Shown here one piece after another: positions 33,283 to 44,775 of a stretch of 64,000 nucleotides of DNA. Both the position numbers and the translations under genes were made by a program. The DNA is from Takakia lepidozioides (Eukaryota > Streptophyta > Takakiopsida > Takakiales > Takakiaceae): the NCBI GenBank assembly GCA_030704615.1, contig CM060731.1:90810756-90874755 (forward strand), written 5' to 3'. The stretch's first letter is position 1; each line of letters starts with the position of its first letter. The notes beneath the pieces were generated by a model, which did no database searches, was not told where the DNA came from, and saw nothing but the letters and a program-made list of their open reading frames with translations.

Positions 33283-35154
33283 ATGGCTGCAGCACTCTGC
33301 CGTGTGGCTAGCCTTATTCCAAGCTCGTCATACAGTGCGCCATGCTTCTTCCGAAAAACCTTGCGTAAGTAACTCTCATTTGTTCAAGCTATGCTGATAG
33401 CCTTGTCCATGAAGATTCTCGTATGCAGGCGTTCTAACTGTCATAGAATTTTGGTATGATTTAGGCCTTCGCCCTCCCTTCCAAATTCAAGCTCAAGTTT
33501 GGTACCCTAACAGAGGGTCGTCGTGGTGTTAAAAGATGTGCAGGGCCTGCGGGTGGGGGGTGGTGTAGGAATTGCATAAGGCCTCGTCACCATTTACTAT
33601 TCTCGACTGCTCGCCTGTGGCCCCCGGTTGTGTGCCAGGCTTCAGAGAAAGGTAAGCTGTGAGCTGGGGATGTCTCGCAGGGACAGGTTGAGAAATGCTT
33701 ATATAGAGTTTCAATTTGCCCTGTTACTTTCAGCTGGTGGATGGGGGTGGTCAGAATTTGCTTGTCCCTGTCACTAGTTTTGTATTGTCTGCTGTCACTG
33801 TTTATATGAATGTGCAATGCTGCACAAGCACTGCAGCGGGGGAACAGTAGTATTTCGAAAATGTCCCCACGAAATGCTTTTAGTTGAAGATATAATCTTA
33901 GAGCAGTATCTACAAAGGTGCATTGTCTTTGTGTTCTCTACAGACACAGTCGCAGAGGCCAGAAAGTTCCAGCTCTATGCCACTGAGCTTTTAGCAGACC
34001 TACTCAAGTCAGATAACCCAGAGAGTACGGCGCAGCAACATGTGGATCTACTTACTGAAGACTTCTTCTTAGTTGCATCCACATATCTGGAAATGGTACT
34101 CAACTATTGCCTTTTGTATGCTCTTTGCTTTGCCCCCCTAAAAATGTTATTAGTACAGTTCCATGCAGAGGGAGACAGATGATGCACTTATTAGACTGTG
34201 TTTATTGTAGCCTGGTTGCCAATGAACCTGTTCATTGTTGGCGCTAGAAAAAATAGGAGGTGGTAAGTAAACTGTGGAAGGCCTGTTTCGGGATTGGACC
34301 TACCTTTATAAAGAACCATGATTGACCTTCCTGATTTCCTCTACAGTGTTGTCTACCCTAGCCAAACATTTTAAGGCGATTGCAGAGAGAGAGAGCATTT
34401 GTAACACCCAGAGGTTCCCAAGGGCCCATGCAATCAACAAGAACCCACTTTGGAAACCATCCAACATTGGGCAGTTTGTGTGTGTGTGTGTGAGAGAGAG
34501 AGAAAGAGAGTCCTGCTTATAAACGGATCTCATCAAGGGTAGTATTATTGTAAATTAGAGCAAGGCGAATTTTTGTAACTGCTATTATTTCTATGAATGA
34601 AGTACTGCAATCTAATCTCAATGTTTGCTGATGCATGCGGATATCTTTCGGAGCTACTGATGTTACTCAATTGTGATGTTAGAAAGGCCAAAAAAGAAGG
34701 AAATGTGGAGATTGTGAACAAGATTGAGTCCACCTTGAAAGTTGCAATGGCTGAGAAAGGGAAAACGTTACGGCCTGAGATTCGCCTGCTGAATCAGGTC
34801 TCTATCTTCATGTCTTTCTAGCAGAGTTTTTTGTAAAGCCTAATTTGAGCTGATTGTTGACTCGTAAACTGGCGTTCAGTGTGCGTGGCCTGTTTTGTCT
34901 CTCTCTTTTGACATAAAGGTTGATGAATATGGCAGCTACTTAGTGACAAGGGAGCAGTGGAGCGGGCAAAGACCATGGAGAGCAATTTGGAGTATCTAAA
35001 TGCAGACAGCTACTTCTTCCAGCTGCTACATCGTATGTTGCTCGATGTGGAGAAACAACGGAACAACCCAAAGCGCTTGGTGCTCATGGCACAGCTCCGC
35101 ATAATCAGCAAAGAAACCAGGGAGGCTTCCAAGACCCTAAAAAAGGGAAAATAA
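33283..35154 (+). CDS. Unrecognised multi-exon gene, possibly organelle-targeted
   Basis: The ATG at 33283 opens a Ser/Arg-rich stretch (M-A-A-A-L-C-R-V-A-S) that looks like a transit peptide, with a GTAAGT donor after 33364. Further exons are 33465-33651, 33944-34095, about 34347-34400, about 34603-34797 and 34936-35154. Exons 2-3 and 5-6 join in phase with GT-AG sites. Exon 1 to 2 and the small exon 4 do not join cleanly, so a splice site or base call there is uncertain. Conceptual product: helical, charged (A-R-K-F-Q-L-Y-A-T-E-L-L; L-A-K-H-F-K-A-I-A-E-R; Y-F-F-Q-L-L-H-R-M-L-L-D-V-E-K; Q-L-R-I-I-S-K-E-T-R-E-A), ending K-K-G-K-stop. I do not recognise the family. Confidence 0.5.
34472..34510. 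repeat. GT/GA microsatellite
   Basis: A TG run followed by GAGAGA, inside an intron of the gene above. Confidence 0.85.
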
Positions 35155-38058
35155 CTTTGGCTATAAAGTTTCTTGTGAAGCAGAAGTTGTTGGGGTGTGT
35201 TAGAGAGCAAATTCCCTGATTCATTGTTTTCGTAAGGCAGTGTCATAGCCCTTGTGTCTGCCTTCCTACCAGTTTTCTGGGGAGGTAGGAAATAGACCCC
35301 TCTTGAAGCAGCTGTACATCCTTGGTGAGCAAAAGAAGCCAAGATAAGGCTTACATTTGAATATTGGCTGACTCTCCCTTTGCTCCCTCTCTGCTCTCTC
35401 TTTTTCTGGGTCCATTTTGAGAAGCTCGAGACAAGTCTGAAAGCTGTTGATCCTCCTTGGGTTCATCATCTGGGTGCAATACGTGCATTATTTGATGGTA
35501 GAGTTCGTAGCTTTCTAGGTTTCTGCAAGGCCAGAATCAACTGTATTCAGGTATGTCCTGCTCCTGCCACAAGCCCTCTGTGACTGTGGTAGCCCCCCTG
35601 TTTTGGTCTCATCTTCCCCCAATTTCTGGTGCATCCAAACCAAGGTTAGGATTTATGGCAAAACGGCTACAGCAAGCCAAGTCCGATTGAGTTCTACTGT
35701 GTCGCATAGATCCTCTGGGCTTCCTGTGGAGGTAATTAACTTCTCCTGTTCTCTCTCTGGCTCGCTTTCCAGCATCTATATAAGCTAAGAGCAAGTTTAC
35801 TCCTTGAAATTGAGCATAGAACATCACTTACCTCCAAGACTAAACTTTTCCTAATGGCCTTAACACCAGTCTCCTTATAGTAAGAAAACAATGCCCGCCC
35901 ACTAACAAGTGATTCTGGATTTAGTGAAGATACGATGCAAGTGCTTGTTTTGAAATGTAGGCAGTAGCCCAGATCATTTTGATGTGATCAATAAAAGTAC
36001 TATCCAATTTTCTATGGGTATTGTAAGGTTTGTTTCTCTTTCTTTCTTTTCAAATTGGAACAGTGTAGACTACTGAAAGCATAGAAAGGAGGGGGCTGTA
36101 ATTGCCAGAATTGCAATCTGAATGATGTACTTAAGTATGGAACCCCTCTGCCCAAGTGCCTGGTTTTTGTGGCATGTTTGGAAGACTGAATTCACCCCCT
36201 GTAGGTGGGGGAGGGCATCACTGTGATTTTGTGCAAGATAGGAGATAGAGATTGGTAACAATCGTGAAACCATGTTGCTGAGTGCGGTGGGTACGTATTT
36301 TGCAAGGAAGCACTGTGTGAGGTCAGCCGATTAGGCAAGATCTGGATCTGTTGTTTCTATTTAGATGTTGAAGTAGTCTATGACATGGAGTTTAAGCTTC
36401 CAATTTTGACGGTAAATGTGGTGAATAGTATGAGATCCATGCCATTGCGAAGACTGCAACTTGGTTAATGGTCAGAAGTCCTGACAATGAGTGGGTGTGC
36501 CCTCATTGCCTCAAATAAGTCCTGGGCAGATTGATGAGTGATATGAGCTAGTACTGCTCAAATTTGACACAGCAGGGGGGGTGGCGGGGGTCTTAAGCAA
36601 TGAAGAGTGGGTGTGCCCTCATTGCCTCAAATAAGTCCTGGGCAGATTGATGAATGCTATGAGTGATATGAGTCAGTGTCTGGAGGAAATGTTGATCTAA
36701 AAGTTGGTGGGCTCTGAGATATCTTCAAAGAACAAATGTTACTTTGCAACTACTAAGGCACTTTCAGCACTGGTCTGGGAATTTCAAAAGGACAATATAA
36801 GAAAATTTTAGCAACCTATGTACAAAATGAGGTGAATTATGGGTGGACTGAGTGAGCCATTGGAACTGAAGTGCATGTGGGCATGATTGTGAGGACAGCA
36901 ATGGATTACTGAAACACTTGTTGGCAATAGTTTTGGACTGAGAGACCCGCATTAAGAGCATCAATCACAGCTCTACTGCTGTGCATGAAGCTTACAACAA
37001 CCCCGAAAGTTGTGGCTCATGAACATCTTGTCAATTTGATACTTCCAGTAGGGAACTTGTGAAGGATATCTGGATGGTCAAAATAAACTTCACAAATCCC
37101 ACCCCGCGAGGAATATAATGGTGCTGGTTCTCACCACCAGCATGTAAAGTACTGGAAAAAGAACATTTGTCTTCCTGTCAGTATACATAGTGAGATCACT
37201 CACTGAGGTTTTTCCTATGTCAGGTCAAGAGTCTTCAATTCCCCACAAAATGAATAGGTACCTCAGGAGTATGAACAACAGGGAGCCACTTTCCAAGTTC
37301 TAGAAAAGACAACAGATGCAAAACAAACCTGACCCTTGAGTCATTTGATGGACCCCTGAAAAATTTGAACATAAGGTCATTCAGCAAGGGGAAACATGTG
37401 GCCAGTTAAGTTCATATCGGCAAAAACCGGAACAGACACTATCAATCTTAGTAGGTGCATATCATCTGCTGCTGGCCCAAAAGTCAATTCGTGCGCGCTC
37501 TGCATGATACAGTCACTCTGGTCTTGTCTTGTAGACTACTGCCAAATGTCAAAACTAATGATATTTTACAGTATGCTGAAATCCATGGTTCAGGATTCAT
37601 CAACAGCTAATGCCAGTGAAAGGCACTTGTCTAAAATTGAGGCCCATTTGACCATGCATGGATAATATTAGAGTACCAATGGAGATTTGGAAGACAGATG
37701 AACCACTTGAAACCTTATAAGCTAGTGTTATGCTTTATAATCTGCACAGGGCTCAAAATCAATGCACATCTTCTGTGAGCTAGAAGGAGCGGTCTAGTTC
37801 GAAGCACCAAAGGCCAGAACAATCGGAAAAAGTGCAAATAATCCTAAATTGTAATCGTCCCGCTGGCAGACAAAAAGAAAAGCTTCCAAAGAGCTTCCCC
37901 CAGTGCGTATCCGAAACTGTCAGTTTAAATTTCCAAATATCAAAAGGGCTGATGCAAGAACTCTCTGAGAGAAACCAAGAGACAAGTAGAATCTACATAA
38001 TGAACTGCAATACTGAACCTAATGCAGACCCAAACCGGCAGTTAAGCCAGAGGTCCAT
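35155..38058. other. Intergenic, no gene recognised; one 64-bp direct repeat
   Basis: No convincing coding sequence. Bases 36489-36552 recur at 36605-36668 with two differences, starting GAGTGGGTGTGCCCTCATTG. Intron-like T-rich tracts near 35540-36060 may belong to a 3' untranslated region of the upstream gene. Confidence 0.45.
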
Positions 38059-39078
38059 CTATTTCCATCTACTAGGCCAGAATGCATGAATCCAATAACC
38101 AGTTTTCCAATTGTCCAGAAATATGACCTTTCTAACTGCCCAGAATGCTACGGCCATCACAAGTAGCATAACGGTTCGTTGAGCGATCTTCGATCTGATA
38201 GCGGCCGCAAAGTGTGTCACAAAAGCGAGCATCACTCCCACTATGGTGTACAGAAAGCCAACCACAAAGCCCTCCGTACCCAGCTGCATCCCTGAAGCCT
38301 GATAGAAGAAGATGAGCTTTCCCGGGTTATTCCGATCAGCCATAAAGAGTGGCATTCGTCGGATGATGTTGTGCATACCCCCAGAAACGCTGAAGAAATA
38401 GACAATCAAGGCCCCTATGCACCATACCTTCGGATCGTGCAGAGGCGTATCCTTCGCCATCAACTTCTTCAGGACAAAAGGGGCAGCTAATGCTAGCCCG
38501 CCGGCGAAAACCAGAAGCTGCTGCCTAGTAACAGGGGGCGGGCGCTCAATTGACCCACATTTCTGCTTGGTTTTGGACTCCACAAAGGCCACCATGCCTT
38601 CTGCAGTTCGCGCGAACTCTGCGTGATCCATCTCAGCAGCTTCCTTAGAGTCACCACTGCCCGGGGGTAAATGCTTGATGTGAGGGAGAGTGCTCACTAC
38701 AAATAGACTGAAACTCTGCTGTGATTGTTTGAATTCTAGGTCACAGAAGAACACCTTGGAGCCAGATTCACGGCCTTTATTGTGCCTGATATATGCAGAT
38801 GCTGCCAGCCCAAACTCGCGCCGAAGTTCCTGTAGTTTCAGTTCAGGATTGTCCCGAAGCTGCTGGGCATCAAAGAATATGATGAGGGAGTAAGGGCGCG
38901 GATCTTCCGTTGACGAAAAGCGGCGCATACTCGCATCATCCATGCGTATCACACCATCTGCTGAACTCGATTGCCAGTGCAGCAGCTCTGCGATGCGATC
39001 GGCATTGCTCTCAGAAAACGCTGCGATGCTCTGTAGGGCTAAGATGCACAGCACCATAAAGTGAAGTGCACTAGCCAT
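38059..39078 (-). CDS. OST3/6: Oligosaccharyltransferase subunit OST3/OST6 (TUSC3/MAGT1 family)
   Basis: Subunit of the ER oligosaccharyltransferase complex that N-glycosylates nascent proteins. 339 aa, single exon, close to the usual family length. A signal peptide (about 1-22) leads into a lumenal thioredoxin-like domain (about 30-175; S-L-I-I-F-F-D-A, V-F-F-C-D-L-E-F, L-P-H-I-K). The redox C-x-x-C seen in animal and yeast homologues is absent, as in plant members. Four membrane segments follow (about 190-210, 222-244, 266-290, 300-320), then the diagnostic G-G-M-H-N-I-I-R-R-M-P and F-Y-Q-A-S-G-M-Q-L-G-T-E-G-F. The C-terminus is L-D-N-W-K-T-G-Y-W-I-H-A-F-W-P-S. The ATG at 39078 gives the signal peptide directly. 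An inverted repeat lies about 105 bases upstream. The best-supported host gene here. Confidence 0.95.
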   Translation of the reverse strand: MASALHFMVLCILALQSIAAFSESNADRIAELLHWQSSSADGVIRMDDASMRRFSSTEDPRPYSLIIFFDAQQLRDNPELKLQELRREFGLAASAYIRHNKGRESGSKVFFCDLEFKQSQQSFSLFVVSTLPHIKHLPPGSGDSKEAAEMDHAEFARTAEGMVAFVESKTKQKCGSIERPPPVTRQQLLVFAGGLALAAPFVLKKLMAKDTPLHDPKVWCIGALIVYFFSVSGGMHNIIRRMPLFMADRNNPGKLIFFYQASGMQLGTEGFVVGFLYTIVGVMLAFVTHFAAAIRSKIAQRTVMLLVMAVAFWAVRKVIFLDNWKTGYWIHAFWPSRWK

Positions 39079-39182
39079 GAGTGTGAAGCTGCCGTTGCTA
39101 CGCTGCTCTCTTATGGCATGACAACGCCCAAGTCACCAAGACCCTGCTTCCTTCTGCCTCTGCTGCTGCCGGGCTGTGTGTA

Positions 39183-39287
39183 TAGGGTAGGGCCCTGAGG
39201 GGAGGGTATTACGGAAATTGAGGTCGGCTCCGCCCGAGGCACTGTACCGAAATTTCCGCAATACCCGACCTTAAGGGCCCTACCCTA
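39183..39287. repeat. About 38-bp inverted repeat upstream of OST3/6
   Basis: The left arm (39183-39219) starts TAGGGTAGGGCCCT and ends GGAAATT. The right arm (39250-39287) starts AATTTCCG and ends AGGGCCCTACCCTA. Loop about 30 bases. It could be a small MITE or a promoter hairpin. Confidence 0.8.
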
Positions 39288-39854
39288 CGTAAAGAATTTC
39301 TAATCATTTTCTTTTTCTTTCTAGCCTTCTTTTAGCCAGACCATATGTATCCTGTGTGACGCTTTCATTTCTTCTGCTTGTCTTTGGCACTTTCCTGCTT
39401 CTATGGCTACACGCATGTAGCTAGCTATGGAGGGACGTTGTGGAGCCAATGGTGTTGATGCGGACAACATCAATGGAAACGATTCGAAGCAACAGTGCAC
39501 CGGTGATGATGCTCCTAGTTTCGATTTAGGTATCGATTTGTGTATTCCTGAATCAAATATGGCTGAATTACTCTCTCTCTCTAGCTGAATTACCTGCTAA
39601 TTCTTCTTCTACAATTGTTGCGGTAGTTTGGTAACGCTTTAGCTGCATGCATTGGCAGTTCTTGCAATATTGAAGATGTACTGACTGCTATAGTGGAAGC
39701 ATATGCACGAAGGTGGCTGTAGGGCCTCGCGACTCCTCTCATGTTGAGGCACACCCTTCAACATCATGGACATCGCAGAAAATACGAAGAACAACAACGT
39801 GCAAGAAAACGCCTACCGCAACATCGGACAACAAAGCATGAGAGTGGTGCCCTA

Positions 39855-40187
39855 GCAATTCGGGATTTGGTGGCAGATGGCAGAGAAGGGTTGCAACGAT
39901 GCCCTAAAGTTGGAGGGCTCGGATGGGTTTACAGAATGGACGGTCCAGATCCAGTCCCGACAGCGGAGTGGATGGCAACGGACTCGCGCAGGGGGCTGAA
40001 GGGCAGCGGACTGGCCGCAGCGGAGCGCGGGCATGGCTGCCACGGCGGGGCCAGGCCGCGGCTGCAGTAGCCTGCGCGGCTGAGGCGGGCGTGGGCGACC
40101 GCGGACACCGGCGGGCGCGGGCGGGGTGGGGGGCGCCCCTCGTCCGTGCGCCATGAAGACGCTAATATCTTAAAATGAGGGGCCTTT
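39855..40187 (+). repeat. Left inverted-repeat arm of the Crypton-like element
   Basis: Very GC-rich in its inner half. Frames on both strands read Arg/Pro/Gly-rich; these are compositional. Confidence 0.85.
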
Positions 40188-41936
40188 GTCAGGAGCATTT
40201 GGTGCAAATTCTTTACCTGCCATGTCGATCCCTAATGCATCAATGCCCGCCGTTGCTATTTCTTTTGTTCCGGTGTCTGTCATATTGGTTCCCCCTACCA
40301 CCGTCATATCTACTGATGCGGTAGATCACATTCCAGGAATAGGCTCAAGGTCTGATTCATCTTCAGACGAAGAAACGAGAGTCACCAGTAGACGACACAA
40401 GACTATCACTAGTAAAGAGAAGAAGACTGTAGATGCGGGTGGGAGTCGCAATAGCGAGCAGTCAGACCAATGGGCCAGGAAGGCTTTTGATGACTGGCAC
40501 CTTGAGAAAGGTTACGACATATCTAAATCTATTGAGGATATGTATGAAGAAGAGGATATTCGAGGCTTTGTTGAAATGTTGTCGTACTTCATTCTTGAAG
40601 TAAACAAACAAGATGGTACAATGTATCCCCCGCAATCCCTTCAAACATTGATGCGAGGCATTGGTCGAATAATCAGAGCGAGGTGCAATCAACGATCTAT
40701 CAAAACTAGCAAGCCACAGGAGAAATTCTGTATCATGACAGATGTACGGTATCAGAAGGCAATTGTAGCTGGAGATGTAGTTGTAAAACGCTCCTTTGCT
40801 ACTGGACTTGGGAAGTAGGTGAAGAGATCCGATAGCCTCACTGTAGATGAGGAAATTCAGGTCCTAGCTCAAGATATTTGCCAGAAAGATTCTCCAAGTG
40901 GCTTGAATCATCGCTTTTCGTGGTATTGCACTAGGAATTTCTTATTAGGGCTGCCTCTAAAATGAGGGCTACTATGGACGTCGATTTCTCTATTGAAGAT
41001 ATAATTATGGAAAGAGTTCTTCGATACAAGCCCGGATTCTCAAAAAATTGGAAAGCTGATCTTGCTCAGTGCGGCATTCAGAATATCCGGAAGCCGGTTG
41101 ATTGCCCTATCCCTGACGTGCTCGACACTTTCCAAAGACTTCAAGAGCGCAGACCTCTGTGGATTACATAAGAGCCTGCACCACACCCGTTATTTCTGAC
41201 ACCATTGCCGAAATTCAAGATTAGGGATCATGTCTGGTTTTTGAAAGGTCCAGTAGGACGCAATACGTTGAGTGGGATGACTAAGCGTATGACCTCAGAA
41301 TTCCAGGATTGGATACCAAAATCATTAGCAGCAAATCAGGAAGGAGTACCGGAATTAAATGGATGTTCGAAGGATATGTGCCATCACGCATTGGCATGGC
41401 CATTACAGGGCACAGGGGTCAAGAGAGTTACGAGAAGTACTCTCGAGTGAATAGTATGTTGACGGAACGTGCTGCTTAGAGAGTTATATCAGGTGAATTG
41501 CGTAATGGCAAACCTATCTCATTTTTAGATGCACACGGAGAGGAGGTTCGCAAATATGGTGCTATACAGGGTTCAGCAACTACTAGCGTTTGATCCACCT
41601 CGAGAAGTTCTTGGCCACATTTCAGGCAATACGATGCCTATTGAGGTTCATGGAACCAACAAGAGCATGGCGATTATGTGGGTTCCTAACAAGGGGAACG
41701 TTGATAAGTATCTCAATAATCCTGATTCACTTTTTGTACAAGTTGAGCAAGAGCTGGTTTCAAGTGATGCTTCTATGCTTCGTCATTTTCCATCGTCTTC
41801 TAACACGCATGTTGGGCACAATTTCTCAAATCTTCATAATTGTACAATCACTTTGAATCTATCATTTGATGTAGAAGTTGCCAAGTTGCTTAGAGCTGCT
41901 TTCGCAGGCAAGGACCAGCTTGACAATGAGAATTAG
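40186..41936 (+). pseudogene. Crypton/DUF3504-type tyrosine recombinase
   Basis: Site-specific recombinase of the family that gave rise to animal ZMYM/QRICH1/KIAA1958 domains. After a Ser-rich N-terminus (about 1-95), the core-binding part reads F-I-L-E-V-N-K-Q-D-G-T-M-Y-P-P-Q-S-L, then R-G-I-G-R-I-I-R (about 40590-40680). Past a stop at 40816 comes S-L-T-V-D-E-E-I-Q-V-L. At about 41200-41270 is F-L-T-P-L...V-W-F-L-K-G-P-V-G-R-N-T-L-S-G-M. In another frame (about 41335-41450) lie S-G-R-S-T-G and I-T-G-H-R-G-Q-E-S-Y-E-K-Y, i.e. the catalytic Arg, His and Tyr region. The last frame (41529-41936) ends with N-L-H-N-C-T-I-T-L-N-L, like the tail of DUF3504 proteins. At least three frame breaks make it inactive as read. 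Confidence 0.75.
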
Positions 41937-42686
41937 ACTGGCACATACTACCAAATTACAGTACATATACTGGATTGCACGTTGCAATCAGATTGTGTCT
42001 ATTCATTTCAGCACGTTGCCCTAGATTAGATTGCACATTGCAATCAGATTGTGGGTATTCATTTCAACACATTGCCCGAAATTGCAATATACATCCTATT
42101 GGCATATTGTTTAAACTTGCAGTATAGATTCTGTTGATTTGAGGGGTGCCACCTTATGTAGCATGTACTACTGCAGGCCTTGCAACTAATTGAAGACCAA
42201 AACAACCAGTCAAAGAGTGGAATGCACAAAGGAAAGAAACGAAGATAATTTTCTGATGCAGCAAATGGCGTAAAAAAAAACTATGACTTAGTAAAAGATA
42301 GGATCCTAAAAGAAAAAGAAAAACAGAGAGGTGTGCATTACGACTGACATAATCGGCAGATTTGGAGCACCAGTGCATTATGGACACCATATTGCACTGG
42401 CGGTTCAGGCGGGGCATTACGAATATTAACGGACAGATATTAACAAACAAAAATTATTAGAAATTCGTTACGATTGTGCGATTGCCAATCGACCCTGCTC
42501 GATTCTTTCCCACTCTCGTCCCCGGTCTTGCCCATTGGCTCCTGACATGTGCCAGTTGCTATGACCATGTACGGAATACCAAAAAGGCCATGCTGCTACA
42601 AGACCCCGAATCCTTGAAAGATTCTAATACCCGGGGTTTTATTCCAAAAGATTCTGTGGCATGGGCAAGAGGGCATGGGCTATTGA

Positions 42687-43037
42687 AAAGGCCCCTCATT
42701 TTAGGATATTAACGTCTTCATGGCGCACGCGCGAGGGCCGCGGCGAGCCCCAAGCACGGACGAGGGGCGCCCCCCACCCCGCCCGCGGTCGCCCACGCCC
42801 GCCTCAGCCACGCAGGCTGCTGCAGCCGCGGCCCCCTGGCCCCGCCGTGACAGCCACGCCCGCGCTTTGCTGCGACCAGTCCGCTGCCCTTCAGCCCCCT
42901 GCGCGAGTCCGTTGCCATCCCCTCCGCTGCCGGGACTGGATCTGGACCGTCCATTCTGTAAACCCATCCGAGCCTTCCAACTTTAGGGCATCGTTGCAAT
43001 CCTTATCTTTGCCATCTGCCACCAAATCCCGAATTGC
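42687..43037 (-). repeat. Right inverted-repeat arm of the Crypton-like element
   Basis: Reverse complement of 39855-40187 with scattered substitutions and small indels. Confidence 0.85.
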
Positions 43038-43676
43038 CCTCCTCACCACCTTCCACAAACGCACCAACACTAATTACCTAACTCATATCCATCAACAAAA
43101 CGCTTCCCCCACCCAACCTGAAGATAACCGATATATACATAGCCCGATAATTGCCCCCAACATACATGTATGCACGACCAAATGTAACCCTGATAAAGAC
43201 ATTGAACATGACCAACCAATGATCCATATCGGGCCCCGCCTCTCCAATATCTACTCCCAATACGACCGCTTCATTGGGCTTATCCCCAATGACAGGCTTT
43301 CATGGCTATGGGAAAAATACTCCACTACAAACACAAACCCGCTAACCCTACAACCCCCAAAATAAGACTTCGCCACACAATTATATTGGCTGGTAGATCG
43401 CTACCTTAAAGATACTCCCCCAAGAAACCACGTACCCTTTACAAATTGGCAACAGCATGTGCTCATAACACTCTTCCCCCGGATATGCATTACTCTTCAA
43501 CTCATTCCAGCTCACTCACTCATACTCTTCCAGCCCGCTCACATGCCCTATGGAATTAAACACATTCGCCAGCCCGCACCACAGGGATTGCATCTTTGGC
43601 GCCACAGGTACTGCCACTGAGCACATTTGGGATGGCAGAGGCCTGGCCCACCCTCCCCCCAGTGCCCCCGCTCATG
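43038..43676 (+). other. Unrecognised protein-like reading frame
   Basis: Open in one frame to 43365 and, past a stop, on to about 43610 (P-R-L-S-N-I-Y-S-Q-Y-D-R-F; L-Y-W-L-V-D-R-Y-L-K-D; W-Q-Q-H-V-L-I-T-L-F-P). Composition is Pro/Thr/Asn-rich. The C-rich style resembles 63740-64000. Probably a retroelement remnant of a type I cannot name. Confidence 0.3.
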
Positions 43677-43857
43677 CAGGGATGCCTCGGCGCGAGCCTG
43701 GTCGCATGAGCGCGTGAGCGCAACTGGGCTTACGCCACGTCACCTTGCGCCCACGCCACATCACCGGGCTCACTCCACGTCATCGCGCGCCCAAGAAGAA
43801 GCAGAGTGTATTTCCGCGGAAGAGCACCCTTAACCGCGGAAACAAGCTCGACGGCAC
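43677..43857. repeat. Solo left end of the two-gene MULE family
   Basis: Begins CAGGGATGCCTCGG and follows 9047-9240 through the CCACGTCA motifs and the paired CCGCGG sites, then diverges. A diverged terminal fragment 1.3 kb left of copy C. Confidence 0.8.
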
Positions 43858-43867
43858 CGATCATCAC

Positions 43868-43906
43868 TTACAGTGCTTCAAGATTTTGCAGATCGGCAAC
43901 GAGGTC

Positions 43907-43943
<37 letters not shown>

Positions 43944-44068
43944 TTAATTTTTTTAAATTAAAATTAAAATTAAAATTATTATTATTATTATTATTAAAAA
44001 AAATTAGCAGTCAGTCTTATTCCTTACAGTGCTTCAAGATTTTTCAGATCGGCATCGAGGTTCAGTAG
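43868..44068. repeat. 42-bp direct repeats around a T/AT-rich microsatellite
   Basis: 43868-43909 and 44026-44068 are near-identical (CTTACAGTGCTTCAAGATTT...). Between them are a T run, AATTAAAA units and ATT units (43911-44005). Confidence 0.85.
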
Positions 44069-44157
44069 AAACGGATGTACTCAGCGCAAAGATGCAAGAA
44101 AGCGCATGGGTCGTTAGGCAAGGCCGATAATTGGTATATCTGGCGTGTAGGTCAATG

Positions 44158-44775
44158 CTGGAGCATGGAACAGCGCTGGCAGCAGTTCTTTAAAGATACT
44201 TTACAATGGTGGAATAATAGCCTTGACAAGGTGAGCTTTCTTCATGTAGGATGAGAAAGGGAGATTGAGGAAACTCTGGTATGGTCGTATGGTGTGGACT
44301 GGATCGTACTGTTGTTGAGTGAAGTCAGTGAAGTCAGAATCTCGCTATGCTCTAGGAAAACTGCTTTTACTGTCCGTATTGAGGTTGTCCTTGCTGAGCA
44401 GGGCATGAAAGTAGGATGCGCAAGGTGTTTTCCCTTGAGTTTGCAAGGTACTTGGGAGGGTTGAGACTGCAGCTCCTCAGCTGCTCCCTAGTCGTTTTCA
44501 TAGACCACTCCAAGATCTCCAGACTACAGACATAGGCTTATTGTGTAAGTTTGGACATGTTTCAATGTTCCTCATTGTGTAGAATCTAATGGAGCCCAAA
44601 GTGACTTGCAATGAATGTTGTTGAAAGAGCACTAGGACTCCTACAGAAGGGAATTTCTCAAAATATTGATGTTGTCGAATTTTGTGCACAAAGGTCTACT
44701 GTAGAGCATGGAGCAGAGCTGGCACGAGTTTTCTAAAGATCCTCATCAATGGTGGGACAAAAGCAATTGCAAGGT
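44158..44775 (+). pseudogene. Two OSB-type PDF-motif fragments
   Basis: Near 44165-44230 and 44708-44775 the translation gives E-Q-R-W-Q-Q-F-F-K-D...Q-W-W-N-N and E-Q-S-W-H-E-F-S-K-D-P-H-Q-W-W-D-K. These resemble the PDF motif (W-x2-F-F-x-D-P-x-Q-W-W-D-N-R) of plant organellar single-stranded-DNA-binding (OSB) proteins. Each is followed by an AAGG-T/G donor-like site. Isolated exon copies with no gene around them. Confidence 0.45.

Larger units (their letters stand above)
39855..43037. mobile_element. Crypton-like element bracketed by about 340-bp inverted repeats
   Basis: 39855-40187 and 42687-43037 are GC-rich inverted copies of one another. They face inward with AAAATGAGGGGCCTT and outward with GCAATTCGGGATTTGG. 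Between them lies a tyrosine-recombinase gene (40186-41936) and about 750 bases with no gene. No convincing flanking duplication was found (GGTGCCCTA versus CCTCCTCAC). Either an element with long inverted ends or a Crypton lying between two unrelated inverted repeats. Confidence 0.65.

Noticed and set aside
39741-40207. Arg/Pro/Gly-rich proteins in the GC-rich arms
   Set aside because: Open on both strands in several frames because of composition; no family features.
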